Under the pieces are notes generated by a model, which did no database searches, was not told the origin of the DNA, and worked only from the letters and a program-made list of their open reading frames with translations. This document shows, in pieces, positions 52,094 to 60,763 of a stretch of 64,000 nt of DNA. The first letter of the stretch is position 1. Each line of letters opens with the position of its first letter. Source of the DNA: Cronobacter dublinensis subsp. dublinensis LMG 23823. GTDB taxonomy: Bacteria; Pseudomonadota; Gammaproteobacteria; Enterobacterales; Enterobacteriaceae. A program made the position numbers and the translations under genes. The stretch is taken from the NCBI RefSeq assembly GCF_001277235.1, contig NZ_CP012267.1, positions 1 to 64,000 of the forward strand. The letters run 5' to 3'.

Positions 52094-53329
52094 ATGTCCA
52101 CTGATGCACCTCACGCCGCCAGGCATACCTCGCCTTATTTACTTTCTGCCAGCCAGCTGGTGTTTAACATCGGCTTTTATGCCGTGGTGCCGTTTCTGGC
52201 TATCTATCTGCGTGACGATATGCTGCTCTCCGGCGGTCTTATTGGCACGATTATTGGGCTACGTACGTTCTCGCAGCAGGGCATGTTTTTACTGGGTGGC
52301 GCACTGGCAGACCGCTACGGCGCGCGCGCGATTATTCTGTGCGGCTGCGTGGTGCGTATCACCGGGTATCTGCTGCTGGCGCTCGGCGGCTCGCTGTGGG
52401 AAGTGGTGCTCGGCGCATGCCTGACCGGCGTCGGCGGCGCACTGTTCTCGCCGTCGATCGAGTCTCTGCTGGCGCAGGCCGGAACGCGAAGCGAAGCCGA
52501 GGGCAAACGCAGCCGCGCTGAATGGTTCGCGCTGTTTGCGGTCTGCGGCGAGCTCGGCGCGGTGCTGGGGCCGGTGCTCGGCTCGCTGATGGCGGGGTTT
52601 GGCTTCCGGCTGATGGCGCTGGCGGGCGCGGGCGTGTTTATCGCGGCGCTTGTCGTGCTGTTTATTCTGCTGCCCCGCACGCCGCATCGCGACGGGCCGC
52701 TGCATATCGTGCCGTGGTGGCAGACGTTCCGCCAGCCGCGTTTTGTAGCGTTTATTCTCGCTTACAGCGCCTATCTGTTTAGTTATAACCAGCTCTATCT
52801 GGCGCTGCCGGTGGAGCTGCGCCGCTCGGGCAGCAGCGATGCGTCGCTCGGCCCGCTGTTTATCCTCGCCTCGCTGCTGATTATCGTGTTGCAGTTGCCG
52901 CTGGCGCGCGTGGCGCGTCGCTTCGGGGCCGCGCGGATGCTGCCGCTCGGTTTCGGGCTGCTCGGCGCGTCGTTTATCAGCGTGGCGCTGTTCGCGCCCT
53001 TCACTCCGCCCCAGGGCGTGCTGCGGCTCCTGCCCGCCGCCTGTATGGTGACGCTGCTGACGCTTGGCCAGATGATCATCGTGCCAGTGGGGATGGATCT
53101 CGTGCCCCGCTTCGCGGCGAATCGTAACCTGGGCGCGCATTACGGCGCGCTGGCCTCGATGGGCGGCGTGGCGGTGCTGACCGGTAACGTCCTGCTTGGC
53201 GATGCGCTGGATAACGCGCTGACGCCCGCGCCGCAGGCGGCGGTGCCGTGGCTCCTGCTGGCGGTCTTTCCGCTGTGCAGCGCGCTGGCGATGGCGGTGC
53301 TGTGCCGCTTTTATCCGCCCAGAGCGTAA
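52094..53329 (+). CDS. MFS transporter divergent from the iron-type ABC operon
   Basis: 411 residues with about twelve helices and the MFS loop signature GGALADRYGARAI. In-frame starts at 52055 (ATG) and 52028 (TTG) would add 13 or 22 residues; none has a good ribosome site, so the start is uncertain. Family unknown beyond MFS drug/siderophore-type. Shared Fur-box region suggests export of an iron chelator or metabolite, by inference only. Confidence 0.82.
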   Translation: MSTDAPHAARHTSPYLLSASQLVFNIGFYAVVPFLAIYLRDDMLLSGGLIGTIIGLRTFSQQGMFLLGGALADRYGARAIILCGCVVRITGYLLLALGGSLWEVVLGACLTGVGGALFSPSIESLLAQAGTRSEAEGKRSRAEWFALFAVCGELGAVLGPVLGSLMAGFGFRLMALAGAGVFIAALVVLFILLPRTPHRDGPLHIVPWWQTFRQPRFVAFILAYSAYLFSYNQLYLALPVELRRSGSSDASLGPLFILASLLIIVLQLPLARVARRFGAARMLPLGFGLLGASFISVALFAPFTPPQGVLRLLPAACMVTLLTLGQMIIVPVGMDLVPRFAANRNLGAHYGALASMGGVAVLTGNVLLGDALDNALTPAPQAAVPWLLLAVFPLCSALAMAVLCRFYPPRA

Positions 53330-53401
53330 AACCCGCGCTGGCTCACGTTTTTCAGGAGGATATATTGAGCCGGTGAATAAAAGTGCTAAGGTGCAATGAC
53401 T

Positions 53402-53430
53402 GGATTGTCACTGCTGCGGCAGGCAAAACC
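53402..53430 (+). promoter_or_regulatory. Ribonucleic antiterminator (RAT) before bglG-like gene
   Basis: GGATTGTCACTGC...GGCAGGCAAAACC fits the BglG-type RAT. Its last bases are the left arm of the terminator, so protein-bound RAT blocks that hairpin. Confidence 0.9.
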
Positions 53431-53465
53431 TGATTTCTGGCGTTCGCCGGAGGTCAGGTTTTTTT
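53425..53465 (+). terminator. Conditional terminator 1 of the bgl operon
   Basis: AAAACCTGA (53425-53433) pairs with TCAGGTTTT (53454-53462), inner CTGGCG/CGCCGG, ending in seven T. Overlaps RAT 1. Confidence 0.9.
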
Positions 53466-53480
53466 GTTTCCGGGGTTCGG

Positions 53481-54314
53481 ATGAAGATCGCCAAGATACT
53501 GAATAACAATGCCGTCTTTGTGCTGGATGCGCACGGGCGCGAACAGGTCGTGATGGGCCGCGGCCTGGCCTTCCAGCGACGCGTGGGCGACGAACTGGAT
53601 ACCTCCCGCATTGAAAAGGTGTTCGCGCTGCAAAGCGACGAGCTGGTGCGCCGCCTGGGCGAGCTGCTGGCACAGATCCCGCTTGAGGTGATGACAACCT
53701 GCGATCGCATCATCGCGCTGGCCGCCGAACGTCTGGGTCGCCTCCAGGACAGTCTGTATGTGACGCTGACTGACCACTGCCACTACGCGATTGAGCGCCA
53801 GAAAAAGGGCCTGGCTATCACAAACGTGCTGCTGTGGGAGATAAAACGGCTCTACCCGAAGGAGTTCGCGCTGGGGCAGGAAGCCCGCGCCATGATTGCC
53901 CGACGGCTGGACGTCGCGCTGCCGGAGGATGAAGCCGGGTTTATCGCGCTGCATCTGGTGACGGCGCAGCTTAACAGCGAAATGCCCGAGGTGATGCACG
54001 TCACCCGCGTGATGCAGGAGATCCTGCAACTGGTGAAATACCAGCTCCAGCTGGAATACGATGAGGAGTCGCTGAGCTATCAGCGTTTTGTCACTCATCT
54101 GAAGTTTTTCGCCCAGCGCATGTTAACCCGCACCGTGGTGGAGGATGACGACCTCTCGCTCCACTCGGCGGTGAAAGATAACTATCCGCAGGCCTGGCGC
54201 TGCGCGCAGAAGATTTCCGGTTATCTCCTTAAAAGCTATCAGCGCGAGCTGACGGCGGAAGAAATTATGTTCCTCGCTATCCATATCGAGCGGGTACGAA
54301 AAGAAGGGCGTTAA
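53481..54314 (+). CDS. bglG: BglG/LicT-type transcription antiterminator
   Basis: 277 residues: an RNA-binding CAT domain (about 1-56; MKIAKILNNNAVFVLDAHGR) and two PTS-regulation domains with paired histidines (DHCHYAI, FIALHLVTAQ, HSAVKDNYP, FLAIHIERV). When sugar is present the protein binds RAT and prevents termination; the PTS permease controls its phosphorylation. It lies between two RAT/terminator elements, the classical bgl order. Confidence 0.94.
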   Translation: MKIAKILNNNAVFVLDAHGREQVVMGRGLAFQRRVGDELDTSRIEKVFALQSDELVRRLGELLAQIPLEVMTTCDRIIALAAERLGRLQDSLYVTLTDHCHYAIERQKKGLAITNVLLWEIKRLYPKEFALGQEARAMIARRLDVALPEDEAGFIALHLVTAQLNSEMPEVMHVTRVMQEILQLVKYQLQLEYDEESLSYQRFVTHLKFFAQRMLTRTVVEDDDLSLHSAVKDNYPQAWRCAQKISGYLLKSYQRELTAEEIMFLAIHIERVRKEGR

Positions 54315-54340
54315 GCCCCGGCCTGCGGGCCATTAAAGAC

Positions 54341-54370
54341 GGATTGTGACTGCCTCTGGCAGGCAAAACC
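54341..54370 (+). promoter_or_regulatory. RAT 2 between bglG and bglF
   Basis: GGATTGTGACTGCC...GGCAGGCAAAACC, nearly the same as RAT 1, starting 26 bases after the bglG stop. Confidence 0.9.
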
Positions 54371-54416
54371 TGAGCGCGGCTTCCCGGTTAACGGGGAGCG
54401 GTTCTCGGGTTTTTTT
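54365..54416 (+). terminator. Conditional terminator 2 of the bgl operon
   Basis: AAAACCTGAG (54365-54374) pairs, with one G-U, with CTCGGGTTTT (54404-54413); a T-run follows. Overlaps RAT 2. Confidence 0.88.
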
Positions 54417-54454
54417 ATTTTTAAAACTCAGTTAACGCATTGAAGGAAAACGGA

Positions 54455-56314
54455 ATGGAATATCAGGCATTAGCACAGGATATTCTCGCCCGCGTCGGTG
54501 GGAAGGAGAATGTCAGTAGCGTCATCCATTGCGCCACGCGTCTGCGCTTCAGGCTTAAGGATAACCACAAGGCGGACGCGGAGGGGCTGAAGACGAATCC
54601 GGGCGTGATCATGGTCGTCGAGAGCGGTGGCCAGTTTCAGGTGGTGATTGGTAATCACGTGCATGATGTCTGGCTGGCGGTGTGTCGCGAAGCCGGCATC
54701 GCGGAGGATGCGCCTTCAGCGCCCGAGGACGCGCCGCGCGGTACGCTGTTCGCGCGCCTGATTGATGTCGTTTCCGGGATCTTCACGCCCTTTATCGGCG
54801 TGCTGGCGGCATCGGGTATCCTCAAAGGGCTGCTGGCGATTGCGGTGGTCTGCGGCTGGCTGAACACCCACAGCGCGACCTATAAAATCTGGTTCGCCGC
54901 GAGCGACGCGCTGTTCTTTTTCTTTCCGCTGGTGCTGGGCTACACCGCCGGGAAAAAGTTTGGCGGCAACCCGTTTATTACGATGACCATTGGCGGCGCG
55001 CTGACGCACCCGACCATGATCGCGGCCTTTCAGGCAAGCCAGCAGGCCGGCGCGCTGACGGATACGTTTCTCGGCGTGCCGGTTATCTGGTTTAACTACA
55101 GCGCATCGGTGATCCCGATTATTTTCGCGGCGTGGGTGAGCTGCTGGCTCGAAAAACAGGGGAACCGGCGGTTGCCCTCCTCCATCAAAAATTTCTTCAC
55201 GCCGCTGCTCTGTCTGGGCGTGACGGTGCCGCTGACGTTTCTGCTTATCGGCCCGGTCGCCACCTGGCTCAGCCAGATGCTGGCGCATGGCTATCAGTTT
55301 ATGTACGCCTTCGCGCCGTGGCTGGCGGGTGCGGCGGCGGGCGCGCTCTGGCAGGTTTGCGTGATTTTCGGCCTGCACTGGGGACTGGTGCCGCTGATGG
55401 TCAATAACCTGGCGGTGCTGGGTCAGGATTCCCTGCTGCCGATGCTGCTGCCGGCGATCATGGGTCAGGTCGGCGCCGCGCTGGCGGTTTTTCTGCGAGC
55501 CCGCGATGCGCGCCAGAGAACGCTGGCGGGCTCGGCGGTCACCGCCGGGATTTTTGGTATTACCGAGCCTGCGGTTTATGGCGTCAACCTGCCGCTGCGC
55601 CGTCCGTTTATTTTCGGCTGCGTGGCGGGCGCGGTCGGCGGCGCGATTGTCGGCTTCAGCAGCGCCCACGTTTACTCGTTCGGTTTTGCCAGCATCTTTA
55701 CGCTGGCGCAGATGATCCCGCCCGGCGGCATCGATGCGACGCTCTGGGGCGGCGTGCTCGGCACGCTGGTGGCGCTGGTGCTCGCCTGCGGCTTAACGCT
55801 TGTCGCCGGGCTGCCGCCACGCGAGAACACTGCCGCCCGCGAGCCGCACCCTGTGCCGGAGAACGCGGCCCTGGCACCGCTGAGCGGCACCGTGCTGGCG
55901 CTGGAAAACGTCCCGGACCCGACCTTCGCAAGCGGCCTGCTGGGCCAGGGCGCGGCCATTATTCCTTCCGATAACCAGGTGCGCGCCCCGTTTGCGGGCG
56001 TCGTGGCGTCGCTGTTCGCGACGCGTCACGCCATTGGCCTGCAGGGCGACAACGGTATGGAGCTCCTGATCCATGTCGGTATCGACACCGTGAAGCTTGA
56101 CGGCCAGCTATTTACCGCACGCGTCAGCGTGGGGGATCGCGTGCAGCCCGGCGACGTGCTGATTGAATTCGATCGGCAGGCCATTATTGATGCAGGCTAT
56201 GATTTAACCACCCCGATTATTATCAGCAACAGCGACAGCTATCGCACGGTCACTACGGTCGCGGTGACAGCCATCACCGCCGGTATGCCGCTGCTGACCG
56301 CTGAACCGGCTTAA
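54455..56314 (+). CDS. bglF: PTS beta-glucoside permease EIIBCA (BglF-like)
   Basis: 619 residues: EIIB (about 1-90) with C26 in VIHCATRLRF, membrane EIIC (about 100-455) with GITEPAVYGV, and EIIA (about 470-615) with phospho-His H540 in LLIHVGIDTVKL. Takes up and phosphorylates beta-glucosides, and reports to the antiterminator. ATG at 54455 with AAGGA upstream. The glucosidase gene follows 15 bases later. Confidence 0.94.
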   Translation: MEYQALAQDILARVGGKENVSSVIHCATRLRFRLKDNHKADAEGLKTNPGVIMVVESGGQFQVVIGNHVHDVWLAVCREAGIAEDAPSAPEDAPRGTLFARLIDVVSGIFTPFIGVLAASGILKGLLAIAVVCGWLNTHSATYKIWFAASDALFFFFPLVLGYTAGKKFGGNPFITMTIGGALTHPTMIAAFQASQQAGALTDTFLGVPVIWFNYSASVIPIIFAAWVSCWLEKQGNRRLPSSIKNFFTPLLCLGVTVPLTFLLIGPVATWLSQMLAHGYQFMYAFAPWLAGAAAGALWQVCVIFGLHWGLVPLMVNNLAVLGQDSLLPMLLPAIMGQVGAALAVFLRARDARQRTLAGSAVTAGIFGITEPAVYGVNLPLRRPFIFGCVAGAVGGAIVGFSSAHVYSFGFASIFTLAQMIPPGGIDATLWGGVLGTLVALVLACGLTLVAGLPPRENTAAREPHPVPENAALAPLSGTVLALENVPDPTFASGLLGQGAAIIPSDNQVRAPFAGVVASLFATRHAIGLQGDNGMELLIHVGIDTVKLDGQLFTARVSVGDRVQPGDVLIEFDRQAIIDAGYDLTTPIIISNSDSYRTVTTVAVTAITAGMPLLTAEPA

Positions 56315-56329
56315 TCAAAGGAGAACATC

Positions 56330-57721
56330 ATGAAAACTTTCCCTGACGGCTTTCTGTGGGGCGGCGCTATCGCCGCAAACCAGGTCGAAGGCGCGTACCT
56401 GACGGACGGTAAAGGCCTGTCGACGTCTGACGTGCAGCCTCAAGGCATCTTAGGCCCGGTGGTGGAGCGCGTGCCCGGCGACAGCGGCATTAAAGATGTG
56501 GCTATCGATTTCTATCACCGCTACCCGGAAGATATCGCGCTGTTTGCCGAAATGGGGTTCAGCTGCCTGCGCGTTTCCATCGCCTGGACGCGCATCTTTC
56601 CCAACGGCGACGAGCGCGAACCCAACGAAGCGGGCCTCGCCTTCTACGACAGGCTGTTTGACGAGATGGCGGCGCACAACATCACGCCACTTGTGACGTT
56701 GTCACATTATGAGATGCCCTGGGGTCTGGTCACGCAGTACGGCGGCTGGGGTAACCGCGAGACGATAGCCTTTTTTGAGCGCTATGCGCGCACCGTGTTT
56801 ACCCGTTATCAGCACAAGGTTAAACGGTGGCTGACCTTTAACGAAATTAATATGTCGCTGCATGCGCCGATGACCGGCGTCGGCCTGCCGGAGGACAGTT
56901 CGCAGGCGCAGATTTATCAGGCTATCCATCATCAGCTGGTGGCGAGCGCGCTGGCGGTCAAGGCGTGTCACGAGATAATCCCGGATGCGAAAATCGGTAA
57001 CATGCTGCTCGGCGGCCTGATGTACCCGCTCAGCTGCAAACCCGACGACGTCTTCGCCGCGCTCCAGGAGAACCGCACCTGGCAGTTCTTCGGCGATGTC
57101 CAGTGCCGCGGCGCTTACCCAGGTTATATGCTGCGCTGGTTCCGCGACAACCATATCACCCTGAACATCACCGATGAGGATCGCGCAGCGCTGCGCTCTA
57201 CCGTCGATTTTATCTCCTTCAGCTACTACATGACCGGTTGCGTCACCACCGATGAGGCGCTGAATCAGCAGGCGCGCGGCAATATCCTGAATATGGTGCC
57301 GAACCCGCATCTGCAAAGCTCTGAGTGGGGATGGCAAATCGACCCGGTGGGGCTGCGCACGCTGCTTAACGTGCTGTGGGATCGTTATCAGAAGCCGCTG
57401 TTTATCGTTGAAAACGGGCTGGGCGCGAAAGACCGCGTGGAGGCCGACGGCAGCATCAATGACGACTACCGCATCGATTATCTTAACGATCATCTGGTGC
57501 AAGTCCGCGAGGCGATTGACGATGGCGTGGAGGTGATGGGCTACACCAGCTGGGGGCCGATTGATCTGGTCAGCGCGTCAAAAGCGGAGCTCTCCAAGCG
57601 TTACGGCTTTATCTATGTCGACCGCCACGATGACGGCAGCGGCACGCTCGCCCGTCGTCGTAAGAAAAGCTTTGCCTGGTATAAAGAAGTGATCGCCAGC
57701 AATGGCGCATCCCTCCGCTAA
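56330..57721 (+). CDS. 6-phospho-beta-glucosidase (GH1)
   Basis: 463 residues of glycoside hydrolase family 1. Acid/base Glu in LTFNEINMS, nucleophile Glu in LFIVENGLGA, and the 6-phospho-binding end SKRYGFIYVDR with KKSFAWYK. Splits the phosphorylated glucoside delivered by the PTS. AAAGGAG precedes the ATG. Could be called bglB, bglA or ascB; the sequence alone does not decide. Confidence 0.92.
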   Translation: MKTFPDGFLWGGAIAANQVEGAYLTDGKGLSTSDVQPQGILGPVVERVPGDSGIKDVAIDFYHRYPEDIALFAEMGFSCLRVSIAWTRIFPNGDEREPNEAGLAFYDRLFDEMAAHNITPLVTLSHYEMPWGLVTQYGGWGNRETIAFFERYARTVFTRYQHKVKRWLTFNEINMSLHAPMTGVGLPEDSSQAQIYQAIHHQLVASALAVKACHEIIPDAKIGNMLLGGLMYPLSCKPDDVFAALQENRTWQFFGDVQCRGAYPGYMLRWFRDNHITLNITDEDRAALRSTVDFISFSYYMTGCVTTDEALNQQARGNILNMVPNPHLQSSEWGWQIDPVGLRTLLNVLWDRYQKPLFIVENGLGAKDRVEADGSINDDYRIDYLNDHLVQVREAIDDGVEVMGYTSWGPIDLVSASKAELSKRYGFIYVDRHDDGSGTLARRRKKSFAWYKEVIASNGASLR

Positions 57722-57730
57722 AGCACATTG

Positions 57731-57766
57731 ACGGCGTCGGGCTCATCAGCCTGCCGCCGTTTTTTC
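57731..57766 (+). terminator. Terminator of the bgl operon
   Basis: ACGGCG (57731-57736) pairs with CGCCGT (57755-57760), inner GGCT/AGCC, followed by TTTTTT. Confidence 0.82.
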
Positions 57767-58163
57767 GTCATGGCCAGGGTGTTTTTTATCCGTCGCGCCA
57801 AAAAACACAAAAACAATATAAGCAGCGCTTAAGAATTTTCTTGGTTTCTGTAACCGGTCTCATACTTTAATGCGTCTTTTTTCATTATTTTAGTCACCGT
57901 CAAAGCGCTTACATTTATTGATACTTTCCTGACAATATCTCCATATTTGCTTAAATACGAGGGCCAAATATCCATTTCAATAAAGGATAAAACTGCGTTT
58001 TAAATAACGGGAATAAAAGTGATGCAGATAAAAGCGGTTAGCTATTTAGACAATTCGGCTAAATTTTGTTCGCTTAACGGTTTGAAATAAAAAGGGGTTT
58101 TTCATGAGAGCGGAAGCGTTCTCAGCCCTGAGAACGCTTCCGGAGAGTGTGAGCAGGGAATGC
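57767..58163. other. AT-rich gene-poor stretch with operator-like palindromes
   Basis: Begins a kilobase (57722-58722) with little coding. Motifs like LacI-family operators appear: GTAACCGGTCTC near 57849 and CAAAGCGCTTAC near 57901. A 22-codon frame at 58022-58090 is too short to call. The 15-bp palindrome is listed separately. Confidence 0.45.
58111..58142. repeat. 15-bp perfect palindrome
   Basis: CGGAAGCGTTCTCAG (58111-58125), spacer CC, CTGAGAACGCTTCCG (58128-58142). Twenty-two bases beyond the stop of the small minus-strand gene; no T-run follows directly on either strand, so it may be an operator or RNA stem rather than a simple terminator. Confidence 0.85.
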
Positions 58164-58277
58164 TTATCGACGCTTTCCGCCGCGCGATGGCAGCGTGCGT
58201 GATTTTACCATCGCGGTATGCTTATAAAATGCATAGGCGATAATAACGACTAAAAAGACGATCAATGCTACGGTCAT
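58164..58277 (-). CDS. 37-residue small membrane protein
   Basis: ATG at 58277 to TAA at 58164. Residues 2-18 are one hydrophobic helix (TVALIVFLVVIIAYAFY) followed by a basic tail ending SRGGKRR. AGGAAGG lies about 11 bases upstream. This is the form of the many single-helix small proteins of enterobacteria, with a positive cytoplasmic end. I do not recognise the family. Confidence 0.6.
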   Translation of the reverse strand: MTVALIVFLVVIIAYAFYKHTAMVKSRTLPSRGGKRR

Positions 58278-58722
58278 TTTGACTATAACCTTCCTGATGA
58301 TATGACTATTTTAATTCTGACTGTATATCATACATGAAAATATATTACAGATGCATCTTTATTAAACGCCGCGTTGTTTAGCCTGCGTTTAATAATATTT
58401 TACGCCGCGAAAAGTGTTCCATCGCGCGTTACCCGCGCCGGGCGAATCAAAACGTCATTAAGAAGGGGCGTGCCGCAGCGGTGAAAAATCCGCCTGCCGT
58501 TACACGCTACCACACGCGCTGCGCCCGCACGTCATAGTAAAAACCGATGTCGGCTGTTTTGTCGGTTGCGCCTCTTCTTCCTCCGCTGCGCTGCCAAAGT
58601 CATGCTACTTATTAAAATGTACCTTTGAAAAAGTAGCTTTACCGCTGCGCAACGTACAGGGGATAATCCCGCTACTTTTTACGAGACGCTATCACTTTTT
58701 TCGCTTTCATTCTGGGGTGCGC
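58278..58722. other. Region between small protein gene and recombinase
   Basis: About 445 bases, no convincing gene. Left part is AT-rich and likely holds the minus-strand promoter. The right part carries the inverted repeat below. Confidence 0.5.
58628..58680. repeat. Spaced inverted repeat upstream of the recombinase
   Basis: AAAAAGTAGC (58628-58637) and GCTACTTTTT (58671-58680) are perfect inverted copies 33 bases apart; GCTACTT recurs at 58604-58610. It could be a recombinase-binding or crossover site, an operator, or a long hairpin. Confidence 0.6.
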
Positions 58723-59697
58723 ATGACCGAACTGCCTGACGACAAACTGTTGCCTGGCCCGCTGGCACGGGAGACCGGCGACGCTCTTTCTATCGGCGGG
58801 CAGGCGCGCGCGCTCAATCCGGCGATGGCCTACCTCATCAGCCTGCCTTCGGCAGCCAGTCGTCAGACGATGCGCTCGTTTTTACAGATTGTCGCCGGAA
58901 TGCTCGGCGCAAAGACGTTGCAGCACTGCCCGTGGGGCAGTCTGCGGCGTCATCATATACAGGGGTTGCTGGAGATGCTCTCGGCATCGGGGCGTGCGCC
59001 CGCGACCATCAACACTTATCTCTCGGCACTGAAAGGCACCGCGCGCGAAGCCTGGATGATGAAGCTGATGGATACCGACAGCTACCAGCAGATCCTGGCC
59101 GTGCGCGCCGTGCGCGGCAGCCGCCTCACGCGAGGCCGGGCGCTTTCTGCTGATGAGGTACGCGCCCTCTTCACGCACTGTAAACAGGATAAAAGCTGCA
59201 AAGGCCCGCGTGATGCCGCCATGCTGGCGGTCATGCTCGGTTGCGGACTGCGACGCTCGGAAGTGGTCGGGCTCGATTACGAGAGTATTCTTGCGGCGGA
59301 CCAGGCGTTACGCGTGCTCGGCAAAGGCAATAAAGAACGGCTGGCGTTTATGCCGGACGCCGTCTGGCAGCGGCTTCAGGACTGGATTGAAAATGTGCGC
59401 GGTGAAAACCCCGGCGCGCTGTTTACACGAATCCGCGCCGGTGACGATGTCACGTCTGAGCGCCTGACGCCGCAGGCGGTGTATCACATTCTGCATCAAC
59501 GCCATAGGGAAAGTGGCATCGGGGCATGCGCGCCGCACGATCTTCGCCGCACGTTCGCCTCCATGATGCTGGATAACGGCGAAGATCTGCTTACCGTGCG
59601 CGACGCGATGGGCCACGCCAGCGTGACCACCACGCAAAAATATGACCGCCGCGGCGATGCCCGTCTTAGACGTGCAGCGAATAAGATTCGGCTGTGA
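58723..59697 (+). CDS. Tyrosine recombinase / integrase
   Basis: 324 residues. Core-binding helical domain (about 30-125) and catalytic domain (about 140-320) with the full set: R177 (GLRRSE), K203 region (GKGNKER), H272 and R275 (HDLRRTF), H298 (GHASVTTTQ), nucleophile Y307. Size and spacing are like XerC/D or small island integrases. No phage genes or tRNA are next to it, so its substrate is unclear. ATG at 58723; a GTG two codons earlier also fits. Confidence 0.9.
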   Translation: MTELPDDKLLPGPLARETGDALSIGGQARALNPAMAYLISLPSAASRQTMRSFLQIVAGMLGAKTLQHCPWGSLRRHHIQGLLEMLSASGRAPATINTYLSALKGTAREAWMMKLMDTDSYQQILAVRAVRGSRLTRGRALSADEVRALFTHCKQDKSCKGPRDAAMLAVMLGCGLRRSEVVGLDYESILAADQALRVLGKGNKERLAFMPDAVWQRLQDWIENVRGENPGALFTRIRAGDDVTSERLTPQAVYHILHQRHRESGIGACAPHDLRRTFASMMLDNGEDLLTVRDAMGHASVTTTQKYDRRGDARLRRAANKIRL

Positions 59698-59780
59698 AAG
59701 CGAGCGGGTTGCCGCACAGTCCTTGTGACGGCAAAAAGGAATGGTCTGATGACCTTTATATTGATGGCGGTCACGCTATC

Positions 59781-60698
59781 TTAGATGACAAGAGTCTTAC
59801 CCGTGCGTTGTGCATTCGCCCATCTCAGTTTGTAATCCCAGTTTTTGTCATAAAGCCCGATGCAAAATATCATCGCTTTATTTCCAGAGTGACACAGTGA
59901 TCTGGCCTCATTAATATTATTCCACATGAGTAAGCTGCCTGGGCTAAGTGGGTTGAATACGGGGTCAAGGCCGCCATTGGGCACATCAAAATAAATAAGG
60001 TTGTCACTTTCCGCTTTCAAAACCATATCTATTGCACAGGGCGCCCCTTTATAAAAAAACAGGCTCCCTGCTATCATATGTTTTAATGGGGTTAACATCT
60101 CAATGAGATTAAGTTTTCCATAGCATCTTACGGTGTCAGAGAATCGTTTATTAAAAAGATAAATATAGAAATCAGCGATATCACCAACCTCAAGTGCGGA
60201 AAGTTGATGGCTTTCTCCGCCTGAGGCGAGGAATTTTCGCAGTTCGCTGTTTCTTTTTTTTATGGTTTTCGTGGAAAACTGATCTTTCACCAGACAAACC
60301 TTACGCTTTGTCCTGAAAAGAAAACTGGAATTTAACACGCTGTTTCGATGCCTGAATGATAGCCGGTTCGTTTTAATGGGCAAAAGCACGCGTGCATTTT
60401 CGGCAATCGGCATCATGACTTCGTCATAAGACAAAGGGTATTCGCGCCAGACGTTAAGACCAAAATCCTGGTCATTTACCGTAAAATAAGCGGCTGTTAT
60501 TTTATTTAATGCGACATTAAAAAAATGCCAGAAAGTGAACCGCATATCTTTGTGTTGCATGAAGAATTCTACGGCATCCGGATGAGTATTTACACTGCCA
60601 CCGTACTGGCGGTAGGTTTCTTTATATATATGAAAGTCAGACGGTTCCCAGCCCGCCAGGGAAGGTTTTAATAGCATTTCAGGCATGCTCCGTAGCAT
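59781..60698 (-). CDS. Mig-14-like protein
   Basis: 305 residues of GNAT-like fold. The N-terminal WEPSDFHIYKETYRQYGGSV, middle IKTNRLSFRHRNSVLNSS and C-terminal FDVPNGGLDPVFNPLSPGS...MWNN recall the Mig-14 family, linked in Salmonella to antimicrobial-peptide resistance in macrophages. Identification is from memory of the family pattern. Start uncertain: ATGs at 60698, 60686 and 60677 are in frame. Clearly AT-rich, unlike the flanks, suggesting recent transfer. Its 3' end converges on the integrase. Confidence 0.7.
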   Translation of the reverse strand: MLRSMPEMLLKPSLAGWEPSDFHIYKETYRQYGGSVNTHPDAVEFFMQHKDMRFTFWHFFNVALNKITAAYFTVNDQDFGLNVWREYPLSYDEVMMPIAENARVLLPIKTNRLSFRHRNSVLNSSFLFRTKRKVCLVKDQFSTKTIKKRNSELRKFLASGGESHQLSALEVGDIADFYIYLFNKRFSDTVRCYGKLNLIEMLTPLKHMIAGSLFFYKGAPCAIDMVLKAESDNLIYFDVPNGGLDPVFNPLSPGSLLMWNNINEARSLCHSGNKAMIFCIGLYDKNWDYKLRWANAQRTGKTLVI

Positions 60699-60763
60699 TG
60701 CTACTGTTTTAAAAGGGAGGTTATAGGCCCGGGTTTAAAGATGAACGCCGGGCTTCTTTATTT

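Noticed and set aside
52289..53140. Long minus-strand frame opposite the MFS gene
   Set aside because: Arg/Gln/His-rich low-complexity translation; the plus strand codes a membrane transporter.
54716..55669. Minus-strand frame of 317 codons opposite bglF
   Set aside because: Antisense shadow with Arg/Asp/His/Gln excess; no ribosome site.
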